Translations under genes and position numbers: made by a program
Assembly (NCBI RefSeq): GCF_032362555.1
Contig: NC_083536.1
Coordinates: 10,788,001-10,852,000, forward strand
DNA length: 64,000 bases
Direction: 5' to 3'
From: Amyelois transitella
Lineage: Eukaryota; Arthropoda; Insecta; Lepidoptera; Pyralidae
Part shown: in pieces, positions 30,561 through 39,952 of the stretch
Numbering within the stretch: the first letter of the stretch is position 1
Layout: every line of letters starts with the position of its first letter
Notes under the pieces: generated by a model
Seen by the model: only the letters and a program-made list of their open reading frames with translations
Told to the model about the DNA's origin: nothing
The model's database searches: none

Positions 30561-31881
30561 CATTCAGTCAGAAAAGTATCGGGAATGGATTATTTATTTA
30601 TGGTTCCAAATTCAAATTTTTGTTTTTTTTGTTGTTGTTAGATTGGCACAACTGTTTTCCATTTTGGCGCGGAGTTTGAGTTGCATCTGTTGTTTACATT
30701 AAATACAGTGCTATTTTTAGTTATATCATATCTAGTGTGTATTGCTAATTTCATAATGGATAAAAACATCGAACAAAGAGTTTGTCTTAAATTTTGCATT
30801 GCCAATGGAATATCGTGTTCGGAGTCACTGAAAATGTTACAGAAGGCTTACGGTGAATCGACTTTATCAAAAACTCGTGCTTATGAGTGGTACAAAGCGT
30901 TCAAAAGCGGTCGAGATGTGATGGAAGATTTGCCTCGCTCTGGTAGGCCATCAACGTCTGCAACTGAAGTTAACATCGCAAAAGTGAAGGAAATAGTGAC
31001 TGAAAATCCTCATTCAACTTTGAGAGAGATAGCCACCGAACTTTCTGTATCTCACGAGTCGATCCGTACCATTTTAACTAATAATTTGGGTATGAAACAT
31101 GTTGCCGCTCGGCTAGTCCCAAAAGACCTGAATTTTTTTCAAAAACTCAAGCGCATGAGAGTCGCTGAGGACATGCTAGAACGAGTCAATTCCGACCCAA
31201 CATTCATGAAACGCATTGTTACTGGTGACGAGACGTGGGTTTACGAGTTTGACATGCAAACTAGTCAACAAGCTTCGGAGTGGCGCCTTCCAACTGAACC
31301 GAAACCGAAAAAACCACGCCAAAGTCGTTCAAAAGTCAAAGTCATGTTGACTGTTTTCTTTGACTATCGCGGTGTTGTGCACTCGGAATTCTTGCCGGAA
31401 GGTCAAACGGTAAATAAGGAATATTATTTGAGTGTTATGCGGCGTTTAAGAGAGCAAATCCGACGAAAAAGGCCAGATTTGTGGAAAGAAAATTCTTGGA
31501 TTTTGCACCATGATAATGCACCTTCGCACAAGGCCATCATTGTGAACGAATTTTTAACCAAACACTCAACAAATACCATCGAGCAACCACCATATTCACC
31601 AGATATGGCTCCAGCCGACTTTTTTCTTTTTCCTAAACTCAAATTACCACTTCGTGGCACCCGTTTTCAATCGGTAGAAGACATAAAAGAGAATTCGCGG
31701 CGAGAAATGACCTCAATTCCGGAAACAGCGTTTAAAAAATGTTTTGATGATTGGATTATTCGTTGGCGTAAGTGTATCGTTTCTAAAGGAGCATATTTTG
31801 AAGGTGATAAAATAAATTTGGATGAATAACAAACAGTTTGTGTATTATTGATCTTTTCCTGCTACTTTCTTGACAGAGTAG
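30561..31881 (+). mobile_element. Mariner transposon, copy 2 (1321 bp), nested in gypsy LTR
   Basis: A full-length mariner with TA duplication, imperfect inverted ends as in copy 1 and an intact transposase. The empty site survives in the other LTR, so the insertion postdates the gypsy insertion. Confidence 0.96.
30756..31829 (+). CDS. Mariner transposase, intact
   Basis: 357 residues from the MDKNIEQR start (the same frame is open 25 codons further up, from 30681). The N-terminal paired helix-turn-helix binds the inverted repeats (CSESLKMLQKAYGESTLS; LREIATELSVSHESIRTIL), with a linker LPRSGRPSTS. The catalytic triad is Asp in GDETW (about 158), Asp in HHDNAPSH (about 252) and Asp in MAPADFF (about 288), with 34 residues between the last two. 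The characteristic WVYEFD motif is present. It cuts and pastes the element at TA. It ends ...GDKINLDE as expected. Nothing visible prevents activity. Confidence 0.95.
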   Translation: MDKNIEQRVCLKFCIANGISCSESLKMLQKAYGESTLSKTRAYEWYKAFKSGRDVMEDLPRSGRPSTSATEVNIAKVKEIVTENPHSTLREIATELSVSHESIRTILTNNLGMKHVAARLVPKDLNFFQKLKRMRVAEDMLERVNSDPTFMKRIVTGDETWVYEFDMQTSQQASEWRLPTEPKPKKPRQSRSKVKVMLTVFFDYRGVVHSEFLPEGQTVNKEYYLSVMRRLREQIRRKRPDLWKENSWILHHDNAPSHKAIIVNEFLTKHSTNTIEQPPYSPDMAPADFFLFPKLKLPLRGTRFQSVEDIKENSRREMTSIPETAFKKCFDDWIIRWRKCIVSKGAYFEGDKINLDE

Positions 31882-31919
31882 TATATACACATGTAAGGTA
31901 GGTAGGTCACCTACAGCCT

Positions 31920-32271
31920 CTTAAATGCTTGTGCATTTTTAACATGGTGTTGACATAATTTGTACAGTGTGTACATATTTTATTTTATCTTTATTTATTT
32001 GACGTAATATCGAATTCGTATTGAAATAACTAGTTCTACATTCATTCAGGCTTTTTAATGTAGACAATGTGTATTCGTCCATGATTTAGATTTAAGAGAT
32101 CTATATTTGTACATTGACGTCCGATGAAAATGCTGCAGTGTAGTTTGTTCCGCCGCTTCTTCTACACATGCGCTTTGGAAGCGGTAGTAGTTATAATTAG
32201 ATTTAAGTTATGTGACGTCAATAAGTGATACCTTGTATCCAATTTTGAAAATAAATCTATTCTATTCTATT
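31920..32271 (+). mobile_element. CR1-like LINE segment 5 (3' UTR and ATTCT tail)
   Basis: Follows the GCCT duplication of the gypsy element. It holds untranslated sequence with the structured module at 32113-32222, AATAAA-like signals near 32250 and a terminal ATTCT repeat at 32257-32272. No coding sequence is seen. Confidence 0.75.
32113..32222 (+). ncRNA. Candidate structured RNA module in LINE 3' UTR
   Basis: Complementary pairs: ATTGACGT (32113-32120) with ACGTCAAT (32215-32222); GTGTAG (32138-32143) with CTACAC (32162-32167); CCGCTTC (32153-32159) with GAAGCGG (32178-32184). The two inner stems interleave (a, b, a', b'), which permits an H-type pseudoknot closed by the outer stem. The same module, with compensatory changes in two stems, occurs in the tandem repeats at 49850-49959. 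Role unknown; recognition of the RNA 3' end by the reverse transcriptase is one possibility. Confidence 0.55.
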
Positions 32272-32278
32272 CTGTATA

Positions 32279-32504
32279 ATGGTGTGTTCATAGCGAGAAA
32301 GATATAGAAAAATAATATAAGATGATATTGTAAACACAAGATGGCGTCAGATTTAGAATAATAAAAAGGCGAATTAAAGATTGTGTTAAGTAGTAAAAAG
32401 AGATCGACAAAGTAACTTTAAATGTCGTTACTTTGTTTTATAGGTATAGTTTGTTTTATTTCAGTTGTCAAATGGAAACATTCGGCTGTATTTGTTTTAA
32501 TACT
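32279..32504. other. Unassigned spacer before decayed gypsy pol
   Basis: AT-rich sequence with no open frame. It may include the continuation of the LINE ORF1 fragment broken at 3970 (a few codons read on from KLY across the CTGTATA heptamer), but that is too short to claim. Confidence 0.35.
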
Positions 32505-33815
32505 GCAAAAAACCTGTAGCATATTTCTCTAAAAAATTAAACGAAGCTCAGAAGAAAAAGAAAGCTATATATTTAGAATGCTTAGCTATTGAAAAGTCTA
32601 TAAAATATTGGCAATACTGGCTAATAGGAAAACACTTTACAGTATTCTCTGACCACAAACCCTTGGAAAACTTAAATATCAAGTCAAGAACCGATAAAGA
32701 ACTAGAAGACTTGTCCTATTATCTATCACAATATGATTTCACAATAAAATATACCAGAAAGGAATAATTTAGAAGCAGACTGTTTGAGCAGAAATCCTGT
32801 TTTAGAACCGAAAGATGAATATGAACAGTTAAAGATAGTTAACTTAATAACTTTGCATGGTATATTGACAGATCAAAAATCTAATGAAGATATAAAAAAA
32901 TATAAGAACAAATTAATGTATAAAAACAATATATATTATAAAAGAATAAATAAAAAAGTAAAAATCGTACTATCAGAAGAATTTAGTATGAAATTTATAA
33001 AATTATTGATCATGAAAATATGTGCCATATAGGTATAAAGCAAAGCAACAGAAAATTGGAAAATTGTACACAGCAAATCACTTAACTAGGAATATTATAG
33101 ATTTGTGCAAACAATGTGATGTATGTATAAAGAATAAGACTAAAAAGCAAACTAGATATGGATTAATGTCGCAATTGGAACCTGCCACAAAACCATTTGA
33201 AATTGTCTCAATAGACACATTGGAGGATTTGGAGGCTCTAGGACAACAAAAAGATACCTACACCTATTGGTGGATCATTTTACTCGATACGCTTATATAG
33301 TAACCTCAAAGACACAGAATGCGAAAGACTTTATAAAACTTTTAAATAATGTACCAAAATGCAATGAGATAGGCATTGTATTATCTGATCAATATCCAGG
33401 CATTAACTCCACAGAATTTAATACATTTTTATGTAAAAACGGTATCACACTAATTTTCACTGCAGTAAATTCACCCTTTTCTAATGGACTCAATGAGAGA
33501 TTAAACCAAACAATTGTTAATAAAATAAGATGCAGTATAAATGGAAAACCAAATAATATGGCATGGACAATATAGCTCATAATTGCGTTAGTAAATATAA
33601 CAACACAAAACACTCAATAACAGGTTTTGCACCAACATACTTGCTGGATGGCACAAATGTCTCAGTCATACCAGATGAACTTAAACTAAAAAAAGAAACA
33701 GATGCGTGGATTAAAAACAGAAAAATTGCATTAGGTTTAAAGATATTTTATTTGACACACAAAGAATTAAATTCACTTACAATGAGCCTTAATCTAATAC
33801 AAAATAATAGTTAAC
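32505..33815 (+). pseudogene. Gypsy pol remnant: RNase H and integrase
   Basis: The RNase H end reads VAYFSKKLNEAQKKK, FTVFSDHKPLENL and ADCLSRNPVL. The integrase shows a degraded zinc site (HENMCHIG, CDVCIKN), FEIVSIDT, VDHFTRYAYI, IVLSDQYPGIN (second catalytic Asp) and NGLNERLNQTIVNKI (Glu). The frame changes near 32765, 33020, 33250 and 33570, so no functional protein is possible. It is more AT-rich and more decayed than the gypsy element at 25239-31915 and clearly from another lineage. Confidence 0.82.
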
Positions 33816-33875
33816 AAGTAACGCGTTCAAGCAGTGTAAAATTTTTAAATAAACACAGTTGTCACAACACTTATT

Positions 33876-36750
33876 TTAAGCTTGTTCGTAGACATGTTTT
33901 TTTAATCTTTCTGTGAACAAAGTCAAAGATTTGCATTCTTTCAGTTTATTTGGCAGTCTGTTGTACATTTGCGCCCCTTCATACAATATGTTTCTCTTGC
34001 CGTAGTTGGTTCGGGGTGTGATTAGTTTTATTTTATTAGTATTTCTTAAATGGTGCTTATATGTTCGTTTACTGAAAGTTATTTGAGAGTGGATGTTTCC
34101 GTTTAGAATTTTTTCGACGAGAATGCACATTTTATATGTATAAAGTTGTTTTAGGTTAAAAATGTTAGTTTTTTTATATATGTCCTTTGTTCTGGTTAAG
34201 TAATGAAAATTAAAGAGTATTTTTATTATTTTATTTTGGGATCTTTGTATTAAATTCATATTGGTTTTATTTGCGCTTCCCCAGATTTCAATAAGGTATT
34301 CTAAATGTGATTTTACCAACGAGTTATAAACATATGTTTGACTTTGGATGGAATACAAGTTCTGATTCTTCGCAGTATACCACAGACCGAGCTAAGCTTA
34401 GCTCTTAGGTGTTCAATGTGAGATTTCCAGGTGAGTTTATTATCAAGGTACAGTCCTAAGTATTTTTCTTGGTTAGAGCGATTTAAATTTGTTCTATTTA
34501 TGGTAAGAGCAGGATAATGTAGTATTTTTTTATTTTTAGCTGAAAAAATCATGTAATTTGTTTTTTTAATGTTAATTGTAAGTAAGTTGCATTGACACCA
34601 GTAATTAAACGTATCCAGGTCTGTTTGTGCTCTGCGACCTAAATCTGAAAAGTTATTTCCAAAATAGAAGAGACAAGTATCATCGGCATATAGTGTGATA
34701 TGACCCGTGAGCCCGATCGTTGTGACATTATTAATATAAATAAGGAACAAAAGAGGTCCCAATATAGATCCTTGGGGAATCCCGCATGTGATGATTTTTG
34801 GTTCGGACCGATAGTCTCCTATTTTTACAATTTGATACCTGTTCGAGAGATATGATCGAAAGATTTCTAGAGCCGTGCCCCTGATACCAAGGTTTTCTAA
34901 TTTATCTAAAAGTAAGGAATGACTTATGGTATCAAAGGCTTTTTTGAGGTCAATAAAAATACCTAAGCAGAACTTTTTTGGTCTATGTTAGTTTTAATTT
35001 GAGAAATCAGATCCATTGCAGCTGTAAGTGTTGATGATTGATTCGTAAAACCGTATTGTTTGTCAGTAATGAAATTTAATTGAGTAAGATGATTGTTGAG
35101 CCTGCGGTACATGACTTTTTCAAAGATTTTAGATATGATTGGTAAGACAGAAATCGGCCTGTAATTACTTGGGTCCGTTCTTTTGCCAGATTTATAGATG
35201 GGTGTGACACGCGCTATTTTAAGAGAATCGGGAAAAGTGCCAGTTGATAAGCATTTATTAATACAGTTTGTAAGGTCCTGTGCGATAAGATTTAAAAGGC
35301 ATTTGATTGATTTCAGACTAATTCCGTCAATACCCGCACTAGCATCGTTCTTTAGATCCTTTATTATATCCATGATTTCATCCGCAGTACAAGGCTCAAA
35401 TTCATAAACTTCAGCATTGGGTTTTGATTTTATATATGTTAGTGTATTTATATGTTTATGTTGAAAACTAACAGGAATGTCGTTTGCAAGCTGAGTACCA
35501 ACAGATGAGAAATAGTTGTTAAATATTTCACAGATTTGATTGCCATCTCGAATAGTATCCGAGTTTATAATAAGTGTAGGTGGAATACAGGTATCTTTGA
35601 CCTTGTTCACAGCAAGAGAATTTAGCAATTCCCAGGTTTTTTTGGAATCACTTAGACTATCGGTGATTTTCTTAGTGTAATATTCTTCTTTCGTTTTCTG
35701 AATTAAAGTAGCCACATTGTCTCTCATTCTACAATATGCTTCTCTCTTTCTTTTGTCTATCTTTTGTTGTTCCCATAGTAAATTTCTTTCTCTAATTCCT
35801 TCAATAACATTTTTTGTGATCCAATCTTCCTTAGGTGTATTGAGTATCTTAACTTTAGGTATTTTATTTTTTGTGATGCTGAGTTTGATGTGGTTTTCCA
35901 AATGATCGTATGAGTGATTTTCATTAGAGTAGTCTATAGTTCTGAAAGTTTCATGTAGACCTACATAATCTACTGCAAAATAGTTTACTTTTTCTTTTAG
36001 AGTATGATTTTTTTTAAAGATTTCTACAACTATTTGTTTGTGATCAGATATCGGTACATCAATAATCGTTAATTTGTAGGGATTTTCATTTAGGCTCGAG
36101 CAGACGTGATCAATTATGGATTTTTTGTTATCTTTCTCTCTAGTACAGTGGTAGGTATCTATGCAATTAAGTATCTTATAATCAGCTTCTTTTAACACTC
36201 TTTTATAGTCTATAGCATCTTTTTTGTTCTCAAGGAGATCAATATTAAAATCACCGATTACAATTCCTCTTTTTTTGTTTTCTAGTTGGGTCGAAAAGGT
36301 ATCCAAAAATTCATTTGTATTTCTTTTATCCGGTTTGTAGATGGCACCAATGTTCAGAGCGAATTTTTTAATATAAATCCACAAATAATTTATTCCATGT
36401 TCATATGATTCTGTTGTTATCTCATGTTTTATGCTATTATGTACATATATTGACACTCCTCCTCCATCTTTTCCCGTTCTAATATTGTAGCTATGTGTGT
36501 AATTGTGAAGGAAGAATGATTGAGCCTCGGTTTGGTTCTTAATCCATGTTTCTGTTAGTACAATAATGTGTATTGTCTCATTTATTGATTTTAATATAGC
36601 TTGTAGCTCTTCAAATCGGCCAGGCTTTCTAATGCTTTTAAGATTTGCATAAAAAAACTTTAAAGATTTTTTACTAACAAATAAGTTGTCGTAAGTACAT
36701 GTAACATTATGAGTTTTATAAGGAGTAGTGACATTTGATACTAGACTTTT
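33876..36750 (-). pseudogene. LINE ORF2 endonuclease-reverse transcriptase, two frameshifts
   Basis: The endonuclease begins about 36750 upstream of the 497-codon frame (VLTETWI, then GGGVSIYVHN, VIGDFNIDLL, SDHKQIVVEI). The reverse transcriptase includes ASAGIDGISLKSIK, ITPIYKSGKRTDPSNYRPISVLP, and after a frameshift near 34975 the LKKAFDT block, GIPQGSILGPLLFLIYI and LYADDTCLFYF (YADD about 34680). A second frameshift near 34330 leads to the C-terminal domain (HLEYLIEIWGSAN, YNRLPNKLKE), ending at 33876. Otherwise the reading is good, so the copy is of intermediate age. Confidence 0.85.
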
Positions 36751-37649
36751 TCTATTAAGTTTTTTGATTTGACAAAAAATTTGGCTAATTCAGTTTTGAG
36801 CTGTCTGAGATATGTTTTTTGGCTAGGGGTTTGGTCAGAGAACAGTCGAACGCTATCGCTCAACTTTGACCTATTTCGTAGGAGTATGCGAACAGGGTCC
36901 GGAGTGCTGAAGCATACTTTAATGAGCCGCCCGTTCGTCTGTTCCGCTGGTTTATATTTTCCCAAACGCATAACTTTTATTGGCATCGGGCAATCAATGT
37001 GTATTGATTTCAATTTATCCATTGTCTTTTCTAAATCATGTTGTTGCCTAGTAGCGCGATCGGCGTCATTTATTTCCGGAATACCCTCCAATATTATATT
37101 TTTTAATCGTTCGACTCTGTCTTGGAATTCGAGTAGAATATCTTGGTTACAAGCGACAGGCGATTTTAGGGATTGAAGTTGAGATTGACCATATTCGTTG
37201 GCATTGTTCTGGCCTTTTTTAGAATCATGATTTTTTAGTTGCATTATTTATTTTTCGAGGGTTTCGATTTTGTGGTGGGTTGCTGAGCTTTCATTTTTAA
37301 GCTTGGAGACTTCTTTGCTTAAATTATGAAAGTTTTGTGACAAAGTATACGTAGTTGTTTTGAGATTCTTAATTTCCTTTTTAATTTCACTTAAGTCCTG
37401 TATTATTTGAGAAGTGTTTTCCATTTGTGATTTAGCAAATTCTTTGAAGAATGACATAATTTCAATCTTAAATGAATCCAATTCTTCTTTATAGTCTGTA
37501 TCGGAAACGGGCTGTTTTCTTTTCCGCTGAATTATAAACATGTCTCCTCGTGAGGTACCATCATTTTGTGCGAGTGAAGGTAAATTAGGATGCGAGCCTC
37601 CTCCGCTTCCGCTTGTGCCTAGGCCCGGCGGCGAACGTTGCACACTCAT
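36741..37649 (-). pseudogene. LINE ORF1: coiled coil plus RRM-like, one stop codon
   Basis: The first 134 codons (MSVQRSPPGLG start) contain a heptad-like helix (LSEIKKEIKNLKTT, LSKEVSKLKNE). After TAA at 37250-37248 the same frame continues for 167 codons with a second helix (FQDRVERLKNIILEG) and an RRM-like part (IKVMRLGKYKP, IKVCFSTPDPVRILL). One nonsense mutation therefore splits an ORF1 of about 302 residues. Such proteins form trimers and bind LINE RNA. Confidence 0.75.
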
Positions 37650-37844
37650 TGTAAGCAGGTATCAGTCACCCGACGAATGATTATTTGTGCTAGCTGCGTA
37701 TGCGCGCTGGAGTAAAGAAATATAAAACTGTACTGCTCACCCTTTAGCGTACTGCTCACCCTTTGCCCAACGTTGCGTGGAAGATAAATTCTGCACTGTG
37801 CACAGGTCTTAGTTGCGTAGCGTAATAAGTAAAGGCACCACAAC

Positions 37845-38140
37845 GTGCAATAACAACATTAGAAAGAACAATATAATCACACGAATATAAAAAAAAAATA
37901 GTAGACAAGAAAAGAATAAACCATAGTTTCAAAACAGGTGATATGGTTTACGTTGAAAATGGTAACAAATTAAATAGAAGAAAATTAGTCGAGTTATGGA
38001 TTGGCCCGTATAAAATGGAAGAAAAAATTTCAAATTCAATATATAAGATTAATACAGGTCACAGGAAGATGGAGTCCAATCTGTTTCATATAACTAAGCT
38101 CATCCTTGTTTCAATATTAGAAGAACAAGACATTGGATAA
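37845..38140 (+). pseudogene. Gypsy pol remnant: integrase C-terminal GPY domain
   Basis: KTGDMVYVENGNKLNRRKLV then LWIGPYKMEEKI and YKINTG, the GPY/F-type end of a gypsy integrase, closing at 38140. It continues the reading interrupted at 33868. The stretch 38141-38189 leads to the poly-G tract. Confidence 0.8.
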
Positions 38141-38189
38141 AAAAATATCAGAAAAGGAAAAATCTCTAAGGAGATTTTCAATTTCGGAA

Positions 38190-38210
38190 GGGGGGGGGGG
38201 GGGGGGGGGG
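38190..38210 (+). promoter_or_regulatory. Poly-G polypurine tract (21 G)
   Basis: An uninterrupted run of 21 G immediately before ATGTAAG, where the LTR starts. The position fits the polypurine tract; the pure G composition is unusual and may have expanded by slippage. Confidence 0.7.
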
Positions 38211-38211
38211 A

Positions 38212-38440
38212 TGTAAGAAAATACCTTAGAATTCCTTTCTTTAATAGTTCAAATTTGAGCGCTTTACTATTATTGTTATATTGATTTGATAGATGGATAT
38301 ATATAGATAGATTTTCGGCGGTAGGTGAAGAAAACCATAACATCTTGCTCCTGCATTTTTTATAATTTAAAATATAAAGAGTACATATATTTACTTCAAA
38401 TCCATTTTAACATCAAGCCTGAAGCACTATAGGACCACCG
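38212..38440 (+). repeat. Putative 3' LTR of decayed gypsy element
   Basis: Starts TGTAAGAAAATACC directly after the polypurine tract. The right boundary is uncertain (perhaps ...GGACCACCGCA near 38440). Confidence 0.5.
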
Positions 38441-38454
38441 CAGTGTTTGTAACT

Positions 38455-38923
38455 ACATATATGAGGTAATCCATACATATACATATAATAAAACTGTAAC
38501 TGAACTTTGTCTGTACATTGAAGATATTTAAGAAAAAAAATTATAAGGGGTCTTTTTAGGGTCAATAGAAGCCAAAACAATTTTTTTTAGAATTTTTGTC
38601 TGTCTGTTTGTCTGTCTGTCCGTCTGTCTGTCCGTCTGTCTGTCTGTATGTTTGTACGCGCATCACGCAAAATCTACCGAACGGATTTGAACGAAATTCG
38701 GCACAGATATAGCTATTAACCTGGATTAGAATATAGGCTACTTTTTATCCTGAAATTCTATCCCAAGGGGATGAAATAGGGGGTGCAAGTTTGTATGGAA
38801 CTTCGTCATTTTTGAATCGATATAAAAAGCTATAAATAATTAATGATCATATTTATAATGATGATTAAAAAAATAGCATTTTATTGATTTAATTCATTAT
38901 GCTTTGTTTTTTGATTAAGTTCC
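38455..38923 (+). mobile_element. Helitron-like non-autonomous element with tetranucleotide repeat
   Basis: Contains the sequence type common in insect non-autonomous Helitrons: ACGCAAAATCTACCGAACGG, then a TGAACGAAATTCGGCAC block and GGCTACTTTTTATCC, preceded by a TGTC/CGTC microsatellite. Start (TCCATACATATACATA near 38470) and end are approximate. No gene is present. Confidence 0.5.
38598..38652 (+). repeat. TGTC/CGTC microsatellite
   Basis: About 13 units of TGTC with regular CGTC variants, part of the Helitron-like element. Confidence 0.85.
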
Positions 38924-38984
38924 CGTGGTTTAGATATTTATTTTTTTTCCCACCCGATACGAGATGGCGCCTCATGAGAATTTA
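38911..38984 (+). repeat. Direct repeat, copy 1 (second at 39754-39827)
   Basis: A 74-base segment beginning TTGATTAAGTTCCCGTGG, with GGTTTAGATATTTATTTTTT and CCCGATACGAGA in common with 39754-39827. The two copies bracket the left arm of the large inverted repeat. Confidence 0.8.
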
Positions 38985-39031
38985 AGAAATAACACGATTG
39001 TAGCCGCTGGCAAAATTTTCAATTTATTAGA

Positions 39032-39613
39032 AACTAGCTGTGCCCGCGACTTCGTCCGCGTGGAATAGTTATTTTGTGCATCATTGAAGCCCTCAAGGAG
39101 GAATAATTTTCCCTGTTTTTTTCACATTTTTCATTATTTCTTCGCTCTTAATAGTTGCAGCGTGATAATAAATAGCCTAAAGCCTTCCTCGATAAATGGT
39201 CTATTTATTAACACAAAAAGAATTTTTAAATTCGAACCAGTAATTCCTGAGATTAGCGCGTTCAAACAAACAAACAAATTCTTCAGCTTTATAATATTAG
39301 TATAGATTATGCAAAAAAATTGATGATTGATGAACCTACGTGAGTGCGTGTTTGAGGATGCTATTCAATCACGAAAATTCTACTGGATGGATTTTGATGA
39401 AACTTACGTACACGGGAAGAATAATGCCTGGAATAGAACATAGTTTATTTTTCTTACAAAAGCAAAGTCCCGGGGGCGCAGCTGTTAAAAAACAAATAAA
39501 TTCTAAAGACAAAAAAAGGAAATTATAATAATGGAAAGTTAAAGTATCTCTTTGTATACAACATTTGCTGTCTTGCCCATTGGAGACATCACAAAAAAAC
39601 TGTCACAGCTGGT
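39032..39613 (-). mobile_element. Left arm of 580-bp inverted repeat (Helitron-type ends)
   Basis: Begins with the reverse complement of a Helitron 3' end (ACTAGCTGTGCCCGCGAC) and ends at CTGTCACAGCTGGT. It matches 40200-40782 inverted with only a few differences. Inside it are at least two short Helitron-like units back to back, one ending near 39305 and another with CCCGGGGGCGCAGCTG near 39470. No credible gene; short open frames here are repeat sequence. Confidence 0.82.
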
Positions 39614-39753
39614 ACTTACCGTTTTACCACATCTTTGAGAAGATTTTTTTTTATGTAGGTAGTTTGACGCGCCCCGCATCGGCGACAATGCATCGCTCAA
39701 GATTAGCAGGAATAACACACAATGTAGTAACGCCAGTACTTACCGTTTCACCA

Positions 39754-39827
39754 TTGATTTAGTTCCCATGGTTTAGATATTTATTTTTTGACTACCCGAT
39801 ACGAGACGGCGCCACATGAGAATTAAA
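39754..39827 (+). repeat. Direct repeat, copy 2
   Basis: Counterpart of 38911-38984 with a few substitutions (CCCATGG for CCCGTGG, GACGGCGCCACATG for GATGGCGCCTCATG). Confidence 0.8.
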
Positions 39828-39840
39828 AGTATTATTATAG

Positions 39841-39952
39841 TTTACAAAAAAAAAGGCAATTCGAGCTATCTACGGCTTAAAACAAATAGATTCATTTAGA
39901 GATTTTTTCAAAACCCTTAATATTTTAACATTGCCCTCACAATACATTTTCG
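39841..39952 (+). pseudogene. Second copy fragment of the CR1-like LINE C-terminus
   Basis: Nearly identical to 24833-24944 of the main CR1-like LINE, including GGCAATTCGAGCTATCTACG. It carries one more T in the TTTTTTC run where the main copy is frameshifted, so here DFFK reads on. Its abrupt joins at both sides show it is a small captured piece. Confidence 0.85.

Larger units (their letters stand above)
25239..31915 (-). mobile_element. Ty3/gypsy LTR retrotransposon, complete, with nested mariner
   Basis: A minus-strand element inserted in the 3' region of the CR1-like LINE with GCCT at 25235-25238 and 31916-31919 as 4-bp duplication. The 3' LTR is 25239-25896 (658 bp). The 5' LTR is 29942-31915 and equals 651 bp once the 1321-bp mariner and its extra TA are subtracted; the 7-bp difference comes from one indel near 25285. 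Element ends read TGTAGGTGACC... and ...CCTAAA. Gag and pol are both open, so the element was probably competent when it inserted. No env ORF is present. Confidence 0.95.
29942..31915 (-). repeat. Gypsy 5' LTR, interrupted by mariner
   Basis: LTR sequence at 29942-30560 and 31882-31915. The mariner sits between duplicated TA pairs (30559-30560 and 31882-31883). Removing it and one TA gives exactly the sequence seen in the 3' LTR around 25860. The promoter LTR is therefore split, which may have silenced the element. Confidence 0.94.
3977..32271 (+). mobile_element. CR1-like LINE, split into five pieces by nested insertions
   Basis: One degraded non-LTR retrotransposon provides the frame for half the window. 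Its pieces are 3977-4994, 12967-13595, 16880-17273, 23924-25238 and 31920-32271, about 3.7 kb once the guests are ignored. Protein homology runs through them in order: esterase-like ORF1 end, endonuclease, linker, reverse transcriptase, C-terminal domain, 3' UTR. The tail is an ATTCT repeat (32257-32272), which fits the CR1 clade rather than a poly(A)-tailed one. A CTGTATA heptamer occurs at both outer edges (3970-3976 and 32272-32278). Many stops and frameshifts show that it is old. The clade call is an inference from tail and domain order. Confidence 0.8.
33869..37838 (-). mobile_element. LINE with coiled-coil ORF1 and EN-RT ORF2 (3.97 kb)
   Basis: A minus-strand non-LTR element, near full length, flanked by CACAAC (33863-33868 and 37839-37844). 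ORF1 (37649-36741) and ORF2 (36750-33876) each carry a few point breaks. The 3' end (33869 side) lacks a poly(A) tail, ending ...TTAAAATAAGT on its own strand. Family: Jockey/CR1 group in the broad sense. Confidence 0.82.
32505..38440 (+). mobile_element. Decayed Ty3/gypsy element with nested LINE
   Basis: The pol region begins in mid RNase H at 32505, is split at 33863-33868 by a minus-strand LINE (CACAAC duplicated at 37839-37844) and resumes with the integrase C-terminus at about 37845-38140. A 21-G polypurine tract (38190-38210) and an LTR beginning TGTAAG at 38212 follow. The 5' LTR, gag, protease and reverse transcriptase are missing. The LTR end near 38440 is a guess, because no second LTR is available for comparison. 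Confidence 0.75.

Noticed and set aside
17274..31915. Endogenous virus with envelope gene
   Set aside because: Neither the BEL nor the gypsy element has an env-like frame after pol; both are plain retrotransposons.
32113..32222. HDV-like or hammerhead ribozyme
   Set aside because: The stem order and lengths do not fit either fold as I read them, and LINE ribozymes usually sit at the 5' end. Kept only as a structured module of unknown role.
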